The notes below the pieces were generated by a model that saw only the letters and a list, made by a program, of their open reading frames with translations, was not told the DNA's origin and did not search any database. This document shows, in pieces, positions 45,695 through 54,654 of a DNA stretch of 64,000 nucleotides. Source of the stretch: Desulforapulum autotrophicum HRM2. Lineage in GTDB: Bacteria > Desulfobacterota > Desulfobacteria > Desulfobacterales > Desulfobacteraceae. The stretch spans positions 2,108,001 to 2,172,000 of the forward strand of contig NC_012108.1 of NCBI RefSeq assembly GCF_000020365.1, written 5' to 3'. Numbering within the stretch: the stretch's first letter is position 1; each line of letters begins with the position of its first letter. The position numbers were made by a program, and so were the translations under genes.

Positions 45695-47842
45695 ATGAAA
45701 GTAGATAGACGAAGCTTCCTGGGCCTGGGATTGGGCGCTGCCGCTGGTGTGGCAGTAACACCTGCGACCTGGAAGTTGATGGACGATTCGTCCATCTGGA
45801 CCCAGAACTGGCCATGGACCCCCGTGCCTCCGGCCGGAGAGGCAACCTATGATAACACGGTCTGCAGCCTCTGTCCTGGAAACTGCGGAATCATGGTTCG
45901 GAAAATAGACGGTCGACCCGTCAAGATTGAAGGACGGAGTGACTACCCTGTAAATGCAGGCGGCGTCTGCCTCCATGGCATCTCAGCCATTCAGTACCTC
46001 TACGATCCTTCAAGGATCAAGGCGCCACTCAAACGTGAGAACGATACCTTTGTTGAGATTACCTGGGACGAGGCCCTGGACATGGTGGCGGAGCGGCTCA
46101 CCGAGATCCGGGCGTCGGGCAGTGCCGACAAGATTGCCTGTGTCACTGACCAGACAAAGGGCACAATTCCCGGTCTGTTTGCACGGTTTCTAAAGGCGAC
46201 AGGATCAAACAACGTGTATGCCATGGACACCATGGAGAAAACCTGGGAGATAACCCTTGAGAAGATTCACGGGGGTCGTTCGTCCGCAGGATTTGACCTT
46301 GAAAATTCTGATTTTGTCCTGAGCTTTGGTGCCGGACTCATCGAAGGGTGGGGCTCGCCCGTCAAGAACTTCAAGATAAACAGCTCGAGAAAAGAGCGGG
46401 GTTCAACCCTGGTCCAGGTGGAGCCGCGGCTTTCCAATACTGCCGCCAATGCCGATGTCTGGATTGCGGCAAAACCGGGAACCGAGGCGGATCTTGCCCT
46501 TGGCATTGCAGGCGTGATTATCAAGGAGAGTCTTTTTAACAGCGCGTTTGTGACGGCATCCGGCAAGGGATTCCAGGAGCTTGCAGCAGTACTTGGTAAA
46601 AATTATTCACCTGAAGCCGTTGCACAGACAACGGGTGTCAAGGCCGCAAAGATCATAGAAATTGCCCGGGATTTTGCCCGTTCAAGCGCCCCCATTGCCA
46701 TTGCAGGACGGGGCAGGGGCATGAGTGCCGGAAGTGTCCGGGAGTTCAGCGCAGTCCACCTTCTGAATTGCATCGTGGGCAACATCAACACCAAAGGCGG
46801 TGTCTGGACCCTTGCCGCCCAGGATTACGAAAAGTGGCCTGCCGTTGAAATGGACGACCTTGCAACGGCTGCTTTTGAACAAGCGCCCCTGGATTCCGCG
46901 GGCTCCATGGCGGGTCTTTTTACAAATGCCGGTAAGGAAAAAAATATCGAGGCCCTTTTGATCCATCAGGCCAATCCGTGTTTTGCCCTTGGCGACGCAG
47001 GATCCGTTACCGAAGCCGTAAAAAAGATTCCCTTTGTTGTGAGTTTTTCATCGGTGATGGATGAAACCACCCAGGAGGCAGATGTGATCCTGCCCGGTCA
47101 CATGCTCCTTGAACGCCTGGAGGATAGACCTTCAGGGGCCGGTGTGGCCCAGCGGGTTACAGGACTTTCACGACCTGTGATCGAACCCTTGTTCAACACC
47201 AAAAATCCCGGGGATACATTGCTTGAGCTTGCCCGGAAGATGGAAGGCACCATTGGGGCAAGTTTCCCCTGGGAATCCTATGAGGAATGTCTTGAAGCCG
47301 TCACTGGAGACCTTTGGGCGGAACTCTCCGACCAGGGGTATGCGGCTGAAACGGCCACCCCGCCCGGTGGTGGGGTAAAGGTCGATTTTTCGTTTATAGT
47401 AAAGAGTCAGGCCCCGGTTGAGATGGAAGGCGAAGCAAAGGATTTCCCCCTGGTCCTGGTTCCCGTTGACAACGTAAGGATCTCGGCCGGATCGTTGATC
47501 TCTTCTCCCTTTGCCATAAAAACCGTGTCAGACAATGTTTTAAAGGGCAAGGATCTGCTGGTGGAGATCAATCCAGAAACTGCCCGGGCAAACAAGCTCT
47601 CCCATGGGGATCTTGCCGTCATTGAAACGCCAAAGGGTAAGGCAACGGTCCGGGTGAACCTGTTTGAGGGAATCATGCCGGGGGTTGTTGCCATGGCAAA
47701 GGGACTTGGCCATGTGCTGGACAACAACAAGTACGTGGGCGGCAAGGGTGTGAACATAAATGAACTCATGGGGCCGATTGTGGACCCTGTTTCAGGACTG
47801 GACGCTGCCTGGGGAATCCGGGCACGGCTTTCCAGGGCCTAA
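45695..47842 (+). CDS. qrcB: Qrc complex subunit B, molybdopterin-oxidoreductase-like
   Basis: 715 aa of the DMSO reductase/CISM superfamily, exported by Tat (DRRSFLGLGLGAAAG). An N-terminal cluster site CSLCPGNCG...GVCLHG can hold [4Fe-4S]. Domain order is as in the family, with a C-terminal beta-barrel (ISAGSLISSPFAIKTV...). Published work on Qrc reports that this subunit lacks an active molybdenum site, so it probably serves as an electron conduit or scaffold rather than a catalyst. Preceded by GAGGTG at 6-11 nt. Confidence 0.9.
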   Translation: MKVDRRSFLGLGLGAAAGVAVTPATWKLMDDSSIWTQNWPWTPVPPAGEATYDNTVCSLCPGNCGIMVRKIDGRPVKIEGRSDYPVNAGGVCLHGISAIQYLYDPSRIKAPLKRENDTFVEITWDEALDMVAERLTEIRASGSADKIACVTDQTKGTIPGLFARFLKATGSNNVYAMDTMEKTWEITLEKIHGGRSSAGFDLENSDFVLSFGAGLIEGWGSPVKNFKINSSRKERGSTLVQVEPRLSNTAANADVWIAAKPGTEADLALGIAGVIIKESLFNSAFVTASGKGFQELAAVLGKNYSPEAVAQTTGVKAAKIIEIARDFARSSAPIAIAGRGRGMSAGSVREFSAVHLLNCIVGNINTKGGVWTLAAQDYEKWPAVEMDDLATAAFEQAPLDSAGSMAGLFTNAGKEKNIEALLIHQANPCFALGDAGSVTEAVKKIPFVVSFSSVMDETTQEADVILPGHMLLERLEDRPSGAGVAQRVTGLSRPVIEPLFNTKNPGDTLLELARKMEGTIGASFPWESYEECLEAVTGDLWAELSDQGYAAETATPPGGGVKVDFSFIVKSQAPVEMEGEAKDFPLVLVPVDNVRISAGSLISSPFAIKTVSDNVLKGKDLLVEINPETARANKLSHGDLAVIETPKGKATVRVNLFEGIMPGVVAMAKGLGHVLDNNKYVGGKGVNINELMGPIVDPVSGLDAAWGIRARLSRA

Positions 47843-47874
47843 AACATCATGGGTTATTTTCATAAGAGGTTCTG

Positions 47875-48714
47875 ATGAAACAAGACAATCATGGAAAAAA
47901 TCATAAATACGGAATGGTTATTGATCTGGACAAGTGTACCGGATGCGGATCCTGCATGGTGGCATGCATGTCTGAAAATAATGTTCCGTTCAAGGAAGAT
48001 GAAACCAGGAAAAAGGACAGCATCACCTGGATGCGGGTCTATAAGCTGACCAACGGCAAACCCTTCCCCGAAACTGAAATCTGCTATATGCCCCGTCCCT
48101 GCATGCACTGCGGGGGCAAGGGCGATCATGGCCATTCACCCTGCGTGTCGGTCTGCCCTGCGGTTGCAACCGATTACGACCACAGTACGGGTATTGTCAG
48201 CCAGATTTACACCCGATGCTTTGGTTGCCGTTACTGCATGGGAGCATGTCCCTACCATGTCCGTTATTTTAACTGGTGGGATCCCAAGTGGCCCGAAGGC
48301 ATGGAAAACTATCTGAGTCCCGACGTTTCTCCCAGGATGAGGGGGGTGGTTGAAAAGTGCAGCTTCTGTTTCCACCGTTACCAGCAGGCAAAGGACCGTG
48401 CCTATGTTGAGGAGAGAGAAGAGATAGAGGAGCAGGAGTATCAGACGGCCTGCACCCAGGCATGTCCAGCCGGTGCCATCACCTTTGGCGATTTGAACAA
48501 TCCTGACCACGCCGTCCACCAGATGGTGAAACCCGATCCCCATGCCTGTGGAAAGCCGCGAAATCCCAAGGCATTCCGCCTGCTTGAACGCCTTGAGACA
48601 AACCCCAAGGTTTACTACATTTCCGAAAGGGATTGGGTCAGAAAAGCCGGAGACAACTACCTTGAGGGAGAGTGGGAAAAGGTCAAGAACAATCATGACA
48701 AAGGCCATGAGTAA
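47875..48714 (+). CDS. qrcC: Qrc complex subunit C, periplasmic iron-sulfur protein
   Basis: 279 aa of the NrfC/HybA family with four ferredoxin-type cysteine groups: CTGCGSCMVAC, CMHCGGKGDHGHSPCVSVCP, CFGCRYCMGACPY and CSFCFHR...CTQACP. It lacks its own Tat signal and would be carried out with QrcB. Wires electrons from QrcA/B to the quinone site at QrcD. Thirty-two bases after qrcB and 27 before qrcD. Confidence 0.92.
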   Translation: MKQDNHGKNHKYGMVIDLDKCTGCGSCMVACMSENNVPFKEDETRKKDSITWMRVYKLTNGKPFPETEICYMPRPCMHCGGKGDHGHSPCVSVCPAVATDYDHSTGIVSQIYTRCFGCRYCMGACPYHVRYFNWWDPKWPEGMENYLSPDVSPRMRGVVEKCSFCFHRYQQAKDRAYVEEREEIEEQEYQTACTQACPAGAITFGDLNNPDHAVHQMVKPDPHACGKPRNPKAFRLLERLETNPKVYYISERDWVRKAGDNYLEGEWEKVKNNHDKGHE

Positions 48715-48741
48715 CAAATCAACCGTTAGGAGTGAATAGAT

Positions 48742-49977
48742 ATGGATTCTGCATTAATACCTGAAGGCGCTAAACGATGCCCGTTCCCGGTTTTTGCCGC
48801 TGGAATCGCCATCGTGGGTGTCGTGGTTCTCTGGGGTGTTTACGCCATGGGGCTCTGCTGGTTAAAGGGCCTTAACCAGACCAATATGAACGACTACTAT
48901 GGATTTGCCCTCTGGATCTGGGCAGATTTAGCCGTTATCGCCATTGGCGGCGGCGCTTTTTTCACGGGCCTGTTACGGTATGTGTTTGGAATTGATGAGC
49001 TTAAAAACATCATCAACCTCACCGTTGTCATCGGGTTCATCTGCTATAGTTCGGCCCTGTTGATCCTTGCCATTGATATTGGACAACCCCTGCGGGGCTG
49101 GTTTATCTTCTGGCATGCCAATGTCCACTCAATGCTCACAGAGGTGGCCTTCTGTCTGTCCCTTTACTTCAGCGTTCTCACCATCGAGTTTATCCCCTTG
49201 ATTCTCGAGAACCGCCAGGTGGACAAGGTTCCCTTTTTCCATAACCTGGGTCACAACATGCACGGTGTCATGGCGATATTTGCCGCAACCGGTGCCTTTC
49301 TTTCCTGCTTTCACCAGGGATCCCTTGGCGGAGTTGCAGGTGTGATGTACGCCCGGCCCTTTGCCTATCGGGAAGGGCTTCTGGTATGGCCCTGGACTTT
49401 TTTTCTGTTTACCTGGTCTGCCGCGGCCTATGGCCCCTGCTTTACCTTGACGGTCCTCAAGATGTTTGAAGGGATTACCAAAAAGAAACTGGTCAAGGAC
49501 AATGTGGTTCATCTGCTGGCCAAGATCTCAGGCTGGATGATCTTTACCTACATCATTGCAAAGATCATTGACACCATCTACTGGGCAACGGTGACCGCTC
49601 CCTCCCAGGGATTCAAGCTCATGGATTTCTACTCGGACAACGCCTTTTACGGCATCTGGATTCTCATTCTCGAGATCGTTATATGCGGCATTGTTCCGGC
49701 CATTATCCTGACCAAGAAAAGTTTCAGGGAAAATTCCCGCCTGCTGCTGATAGCCGTTGTGCTTGGCACCCTCGGGGTCTGTCTGAATCGCTGGGTCATG
49801 GTTCTCCAGATCATGGCCGTTCCCGTCATGAGCTTTGACACCTGGGCCCTGTACTTTCCGAGCTGGCAGGAGATTGCAACCACGGTTCTTCCAGTGGCCT
49901 ACGGCATCATTCTCATCGCCCTTGCCTACCGGTATCTGCCGGTATTTCCCCAGGAAAAGGAACTCAATGCGGATTAA
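48742..49977 (+). CDS. qrcD: Qrc complex subunit D, NrfD-like integral membrane protein
   Basis: 411 aa with about ten membrane helices in the NrfD/PsrC pattern (two four-helix bundles plus two). Binds menaquinone and anchors the complex. Typical features include the long hydrophobic runs FPVFAAGIAIVGVVVLWGVYA and FAATGAFLSCFHQGSLGG. Electrons enter the menaquinone pool here and go on to sulfate reduction through Qmo and Dsr complexes, whose genes are not in this window. Confidence 0.92.
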   Translation: MDSALIPEGAKRCPFPVFAAGIAIVGVVVLWGVYAMGLCWLKGLNQTNMNDYYGFALWIWADLAVIAIGGGAFFTGLLRYVFGIDELKNIINLTVVIGFICYSSALLILAIDIGQPLRGWFIFWHANVHSMLTEVAFCLSLYFSVLTIEFIPLILENRQVDKVPFFHNLGHNMHGVMAIFAATGAFLSCFHQGSLGGVAGVMYARPFAYREGLLVWPWTFFLFTWSAAAYGPCFTLTVLKMFEGITKKKLVKDNVVHLLAKISGWMIFTYIIAKIIDTIYWATVTAPSQGFKLMDFYSDNAFYGIWILILEIVICGIVPAIILTKKSFRENSRLLLIAVVLGTLGVCLNRWVMVLQIMAVPVMSFDTWALYFPSWQEIATTVLPVAYGIILIALAYRYLPVFPQEKELNAD

Positions 49978-50035
49978 TCCGATCAAATTAAGGTCTGATT
50001 TGACGTACAATCAGTTAAGATAAGGGAGAATAATT

Positions 50036-50191
50036 ATGTTTCCGTTTAGTTTTGAATGGGCATGGGATGCAGGGCACCTGCTGTTTTTCGGCGGTATGTG
50101 GTACACGGTCGCCATCCTTGGTGCCGGTCTCACCTTTTGCCTTGTGAAGACCATTGCCGATACCCTGGCAGGCAAAGGATCCCACCATTAA
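50036..50191 (+). CDS. 51-aa single-helix membrane protein at the end of the qrc operon
   Basis: MFPFSFEWAWDAGHLLFFGG, a hydrophobic segment (WYTVAILGAGLTFCLV) and the hydrophilic end AGKGSHH. AGGGAG 7-12 nt before the ATG, and the terminator at 50222 follows directly, so it is expressed with qrcABCD. It resembles small bacterial respiratory membrane subunits; a partner role for QrcD is inferred from position only. Confidence 0.7.
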   Translation: MFPFSFEWAWDAGHLLFFGGMWYTVAILGAGLTFCLVKTIADTLAGKGSHH

Positions 50192-50221
50192 AGAATAGCA
50201 CCATACAACAGGTTTGATGTT

Positions 50222-50274
50222 TAAAAAGGCGTATCCCCGGCTCTTTTCAAGAGTTCAGGGATACGCCTTTTTTA
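50222..50274 (+). terminator. Rho-independent terminator of the qrc operon
   Basis: AAAAAGGCGTATCCC at 50223-50237 pairs with GGGATACGCCTTTTTT at 50258-50273. The loop contains a second small hairpin (CTCTT/AAGAG). It is followed by a T-run. Confidence 0.95.
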
Positions 50275-50315
50275 TTTACATCTTGGATGAACAAGCAGGG
50301 TTATGGAAAAACAAG

Positions 50316-50562
50316 CAGCAATTATAATTATGGAGGTCAGCATGGGGGTGTCAGTCGGTGTCCGTTGGCTGAACATTGAGAAACAAAGGGGATCAGATTT
50401 TCGGGCAAGGTAAACCCAATGAGACGCAAATTGTTTGAGGGAGCGCAGCGACTGAGTTTTTGCGGCTTGGGTTTGCCTTGTTCGAAAATCCCCCGACTTT
50501 CTCGGTTCAGCTAACGGACACCGACTGACGCATACCTTTTAAATCCATAACTGTAATTGCTG
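50316..50562. repeat. Long imperfect inverted repeat, MITE-like element
   Basis: Arms at 50316-50419 and 50467-50562 are inverted copies, roughly 75-80% identical by eye; both carry CAGTCGGTGTCCGTT.GCTGAAC and end in AAACCCAA / TTGGGTTT. The 47-bp centre itself has GACGCAAA near one end and TTTGCGGC at the other. No ORF and no transposase. A lone arm sits at 33321-33388. It fills most of the 416 bp between the qrc terminator and the Nudix gene; nothing else is seen there. Confidence 0.8.
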
Positions 50563-50607
50563 AAAAACAGATCCTGTGGTTGACCTGACGATCGAACTGT
50601 TGCGATT

Positions 50608-51207
50608 TCAGGCAATAAGTTCAAGGGCAAGTCTGGACCAGAGCTCCAGATTGAGCTGTGCGAGGGTTTCCGTTCTTTTCCATGTAAAGTCCATGAGTTC
50701 AGGGCCAGGTGAAAAGCGGTCGGGATCGCAGGTCTTCAGGGTAAATACGGCCCCAAGATGCACGCTTCCCACCGGGGTCTCTTCCTCGTTGATGATGCCG
50801 CAGAAATTCGGGCATTCATTGTCCGGGCGTTTGATCAGTTCTTCATCCAGCTCCCGTGTCATCCCAGTTGTCAGCACCTGTTCAAACGAGGAAGGGGTCT
50901 GGCAGTCCTTGAGATTGATGTGACCGCCGATGCCAATGGACCAGAGGTCATGGAGGCGTTGTTCACTGCCGTTTCTCAGGTAGGCTGCCGTGAGTTCACG
51001 GTCTGCTGTCTGGATGATGATGTAGGGGATGATCTGCTTGAATGAGGGGTCTGTTTCAATAATGCCACGGGCCTTAAACTCAAACCCTGCCTGGTCACAG
51101 GTCTGCAAGAACAGGTTTTTGTCGATGTTGAGGACACTCTTTTTTTGAACCCAGGGAGCTGGAAGAAGCTCCCTTTTGATGCAAAGCACCTTTTCCTGGT
51201 GATTCAT
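50608..51207 (-). CDS. Nudix-type phosphohydrolase
   Basis: 199 aa. The Nudix box is partly diverged: GIGGHINLKD at the start of the box and, after an insert, GMTRELDEELI, which supplies the R-E-x-x-E-E residues. N-terminal lines PWVQKKSVLNIDK and IIIQTADRELTAAYLRNG match a bacterial subfamily sometimes labelled phosphoesterase. Substrate unknown. It converges on nothing and lies 22 nt after the GDPD gene. Confidence 0.8.
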   Translation of the reverse strand: MNHQEKVLCIKRELLPAPWVQKKSVLNIDKNLFLQTCDQAGFEFKARGIIETDPSFKQIIPYIIIQTADRELTAAYLRNGSEQRLHDLWSIGIGGHINLKDCQTPSSFEQVLTTGMTRELDEELIKRPDNECPNFCGIINEEETPVGSVHLGAVFTLKTCDPDRFSPGPELMDFTWKRTETLAQLNLELWSRLALELIA

Positions 51208-51229
51208 TTTATTCCTTGCAAGTTGAAGA

Positions 51230-52033
51230 TTATTTTAAAATGGCCGCGAGTCGTTGAGGGAAATCGGTGATAATGCCGTCAACCCCGGCTTTTAAGAACC
51301 GGTTCATATCCCGGGTATCGTTCACAGTAAAGAGATTGATCTTTTTTTTGCGAAGCTTGAGGTCCTGGATTGTTTGCTCGTCAACCGAGGTGTGATTGAG
51401 GTTGTAAGTTTCGAAATGATAATCCTTGAAATCAAGAATTTCTCCATCCAGATCTCCAAGGAGAGCCTGGACCTGAACCATAGGTGCCAAGGCCTGTACC
51501 TGTTTAAGCCAGGTGTGGTTAAACGATGAGATCACAAACTGGTCAAGGCCAATACCTATTCGTTTGATCATTTCAAGGGTTCTCTGGGGCAGGGGGAAGG
51601 CATTAAAACCGCCGGGCAGATCCTTTAATTCAAGATTTACCTGCCAGTTGTTATCCCGTGTAAATACAAGGGCCTCTTCCAGGGTCGGCACCCGTTCTGT
51701 TTTAAACGAATCAAGGTCCTGGCGGCTGACGTTCCCGGCTGCAATCTCACCTGCCGGGTCGGTTGCTTCAAAATAACTGCCCGCGCTTAAGGCCAAAATT
51801 TCCGCCAGGGTGAATTCGGTGAAAAGGTAGGACGGCCGACCTGGAAAGACCGTGGTCGCATTGGTGGTTCGCTCAAGGGAGTTGTCATGGAAGAGGATCA
51901 GGGCCTCATCCTTTGTAACGCTGACGTCGGTCTCCCAGAGGTCTGCACCCAGGTCAAAGGCTCGTTTAACCGCTGCCATGGTGTTCTCAGGGGCCAGACT
52001 TCTGGCGCCCCTGTGGGCGATGTTTTTGGTCAT
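51230..52033 (-). CDS. Glycerophosphodiester phosphodiesterase
   Basis: 267 aa TIM-barrel enzyme. Catalytic pair and metal ligands are visible: N-terminal AHRGARSLAPENT (H and R), ETDVSVTKDEALILFHDNSL (E, D, H), and a later NLELKDL. Ends with the typical FTVNDTRDMNRFLKAGVDGIITDFP. Releases glycerol 3-phosphate from phospholipid head groups. No signal peptide, so cytoplasmic. Confidence 0.92.
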   Translation of the reverse strand: MTKNIAHRGARSLAPENTMAAVKRAFDLGADLWETDVSVTKDEALILFHDNSLERTTNATTVFPGRPSYLFTEFTLAEILALSAGSYFEATDPAGEIAAGNVSRQDLDSFKTERVPTLEEALVFTRDNNWQVNLELKDLPGGFNAFPLPQRTLEMIKRIGIGLDQFVISSFNHTWLKQVQALAPMVQVQALLGDLDGEILDFKDYHFETYNLNHTSVDEQTIQDLKLRKKKINLFTVNDTRDMNRFLKAGVDGIITDFPQRLAAILK

Positions 52034-52422
52034 GGTTTATCCTCGTCTCATTCCGGCGACCGGAGGAAGGTATCTTGATCATGGGCCTTACTCTTTGCTA
52101 GGGTAAAGCTTCCCCCTGCTCGCATCTGCTGTCAAAGGTTCAGGTTTTAAATTTCGTTGGGGTCAGGGTATATACCCTGCTCCAGTTATGTGGGTTATAC
52201 TGAAAATTACATTTCAAGTAAAGTGTGTTGACGGTCTGGGAGCTAACTACACTGGCGATGATCTGTATTAAAATAAGATTTGTCATTAAATGTTTCCTTA
52301 TAAAATATTCTTTGTGTTATTGATACTATCAATAGTACCCATAACAGGTCACGTATATAATGGAAAAAGGAAAATTACACCCTGCTGACTGTGGCTGCTT
52401 ATACGATGTCTTGCCCTTTGTA
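52034..52422. other. Intergenic region with a 16-bp palindrome
   Basis: Between the GDPD gene (minus) and the HPr promoter (plus). A perfect palindrome CAGGGTATATACCCTG lies at 52164-52179 and a small IR TACTAT/ATAGTA around 52325-52338. Either may be an operator. No credible gene is seen. Confidence 0.45.
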
Positions 52423-52451
52423 TTGACTTTTTTGAGATTCATACGTATTAT
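52423..52451 (+). promoter_or_regulatory. Strong sigma-70-type promoter before the HPr gene
   Basis: TTGACT (52423-52428), 17-bp spacer, TATTAT (52446-52451). It would give a leader of about 120 nt if HPr starts at 52578. Confidence 0.7.
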
Positions 52452-52577
52452 TGCCAATAATTTTATATGAAATTCCCACCCGGGCATCACCGGTGGAGAC
52501 GTTTCAAATTTCGTTGTGGTCGGAACAGATACCATGCGTGGCCATGCCGATTATACAGAGGAACCAAAAGAAAAACA

Positions 52578-52868
52578 GTGACGGATTATAAAATATTATC
52601 ACGTACAACCACGATTAAGAACGCCCTTGGGATGCATGCACGACCGGCTGCAATGATAGCCAAGCTTGCCTTGAACGCCACAGCTGCTATCTGGATCGGT
52701 GACGGTGAAAACCGTGCAGATGCATCCAGCATTATCGATATGCTCTCTTTGGGATGCCCAAAAGGGTACGAGGTTACGCTGGAGGCTGAGAATGAGGCGG
52801 ATATGCCCATCCTGGATTCGATCAAGGACATCATCGACAAAGGATTTGGAGAAAATTTAGATGGATGA
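52578..52868 (+). CDS. ptsH: Phosphocarrier protein HPr
   Basis: About 96 aa. The phosphoacceptor His is in NALGMHARPAAMIAKLA, and the regulatory-serine region is ADASSIIDMLSLGCPKG. I propose GTG 52578 (VTDYKIL) as start, since residues before it do not look like HPr, although the nearest GAGG is 14-18 nt upstream. The frame is open back to 52467, so a longer form cannot be ruled out. Overlaps the EI gene by 8 nt. Confidence 0.85.
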   Translation: MTDYKILSRTTTIKNALGMHARPAAMIAKLALNATAAIWIGDGENRADASSIIDMLSLGCPKGYEVTLEAENEADMPILDSIKDIIDKGFGENLDG

Positions 52869-54636
52869 TTCAGAATCCAGCCAGAGAGTTATCCTCGGTA
52901 TCAGCGGTTCACCGGGGATATGCATAGGTAAGGCATATGTGGTGGAACGTGAAGGCGTGGATATCATCAAGCGCTATTTTATACCGGAAGACAGGATTCA
53001 GCCGGAGATAAACCGTTTCAAGAGCGCAGTCAAAAAAGCCAAGGATGAACATGCAGCCATCATTGAGTCGTTGAACGACGATCTGAGTTCCCAGCTCAAC
53101 ATCCTTGAGACCCACATGGTGCTTTTCAAAGACAAGATGCTCTATGGAAAGACCATTGAGACCATTGAAAAGGAACAAGTTAATGCCGAGTGGGCCCTTA
53201 AAAAGGTCTCCCTCAAGGTTAAGACCATGTTCCAGAAGCTTGATGATCCCTATCTCCAGTCCCGCGTTACGGACATTGTCCAGGTTTCAGAGCAGGTGAT
53301 GCGCCACTTGGTCGGTGCCCAGGACATCAAAATTGCCGAAATCAATAAGCGGGTTATCCTGGTTGCCCATGATCTGTCACCTGCAGACGCAAGTCAGATC
53401 CAGCTTGAACGAATCAAGGGATTTGTCACGGACCGGGGGGGGCGAGATTCCCATACGGGCATCATCGCAAAATCCCTTGCCATTCCATCTGTGCTGGGGC
53501 TTGGCAATGTCACCCAGTTTGTTGCCAACGACGACATTATTGTCGTGGACGGCTCAAGTGGGATGATCATCATCAATCCAGATGAAGATACCCTGTTTAA
53601 ATATGAGGACCGCCGTGCCAGGTACGAGGAGTACAGGGCAGGGCTTGCCCGGGAGAGCCATCTTCCCGCCGTGACCCTTGACGGCAAACGGCTGAGTCTC
53701 ATGGCCAATATCGAGCTTGTGGAAGAGGTGGTGTCCGTACGGGACAATGGGGCAGACGGGATCGGGCTCTTCAGAACAGAATTTCTCTACCTTGACCTCA
53801 AGCGGTTTCCCACCGAAGAAGAGCTCTTTGAAAAGTACAAGGAGCTGGTCGAGCTGGTAACGCCAAGGTGTGTCACCATCCGGACCCTGGACATTAACGG
53901 TGACAAGGTACTGCCCTATTCAGACACAATCGAAGAGGCCAACCCGGCCCTTGGCATGCGGGCAGTCAGATTCTGCCTGAGTCGGCCTGAAATTTTCATG
54001 ACCCAGATCAAGGCCATCCTCCGGGCTGCAGCCTTTGGGAACATTAAACTTCTGATACCCATGATTTCCTGTGTGGAAGAAATCATTGAGGTGAAAAAGA
54101 TTATTGACGATGCCGTGTGGGCCCTGGAAGAAGAGGAGAAGATTTTTAACAGTGACATCCCCCTTGGTATTATGATTGAGGTTCCCTCTGCCGTGATCAT
54201 GGCCGAAGAGCTTGGTCACTATGTTGATTTCTTCAGCATCGGGACCAACGACCTCATTCAGTATTCCATGGCCATTGACCGGAGAAACCGGCAGGTGTCC
54301 CACCTGAACCAACCGCTGAATCCGGCCGTAATCCGGCTGATCCGGATGATCATGGATGCTGCACATCGGACGGGGGTGAAGGTGGTCATGTGCGGTGAGA
54401 TGGCAGGAGACCCTGTCAATCTTCCGGTTCTCATGGGGCTGGGTCTCAAGGAGCTGTCCATGAACCCCGGTTCCATCCCTGTTGTGAAACAGATGATACG
54501 CAAGATCAATTCCACGGATACAAAGAACCTTGTGGACGAGATTCTTAAAATGGGGAAGGTTGCCGACATAACAGACCTTGTAAAGACGAGATACAAGGAC
54601 ATTCTTCCCCTTGGGGAGTCAGATGAACACCAATAG
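52861..54636 (+). CDS. ptsI: PTS enzyme I, phosphoenolpyruvate-protein phosphotransferase
   Basis: 591 aa. Transfers phosphate from PEP to HPr. N-terminal domain with the active-site His in GGRDSHTGIIAKSLAIPSVLG, and a PEP-binding barrel with GIGLFRTEFLY, FSIGTNDLIQYSMAIDR and VVMCGEMAGD. No sugar permease is alongside, which suggests a regulatory PTS or permeases elsewhere. Confidence 0.95.
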   Translation: MDDSESSQRVILGISGSPGICIGKAYVVEREGVDIIKRYFIPEDRIQPEINRFKSAVKKAKDEHAAIIESLNDDLSSQLNILETHMVLFKDKMLYGKTIETIEKEQVNAEWALKKVSLKVKTMFQKLDDPYLQSRVTDIVQVSEQVMRHLVGAQDIKIAEINKRVILVAHDLSPADASQIQLERIKGFVTDRGGRDSHTGIIAKSLAIPSVLGLGNVTQFVANDDIIVVDGSSGMIIINPDEDTLFKYEDRRARYEEYRAGLARESHLPAVTLDGKRLSLMANIELVEEVVSVRDNGADGIGLFRTEFLYLDLKRFPTEEELFEKYKELVELVTPRCVTIRTLDINGDKVLPYSDTIEEANPALGMRAVRFCLSRPEIFMTQIKAILRAAAFGNIKLLIPMISCVEEIIEVKKIIDDAVWALEEEEKIFNSDIPLGIMIEVPSAVIMAEELGHYVDFFSIGTNDLIQYSMAIDRRNRQVSHLNQPLNPAVIRLIRMIMDAAHRTGVKVVMCGEMAGDPVNLPVLMGLGLKELSMNPGSIPVVKQMIRKINSTDTKNLVDEILKMGKVADITDLVKTRYKDILPLGESDEHQ

Positions 54637-54654
54637 GCTGGAGTTTCAGGTAAG

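Noticed and set aside
52329-52535. 68-codon ORF on the minus strand upstream of HPr
   Set aside because: No ribosome binding site, crosses a strong plus-strand promoter, and has no recognisable sequence.
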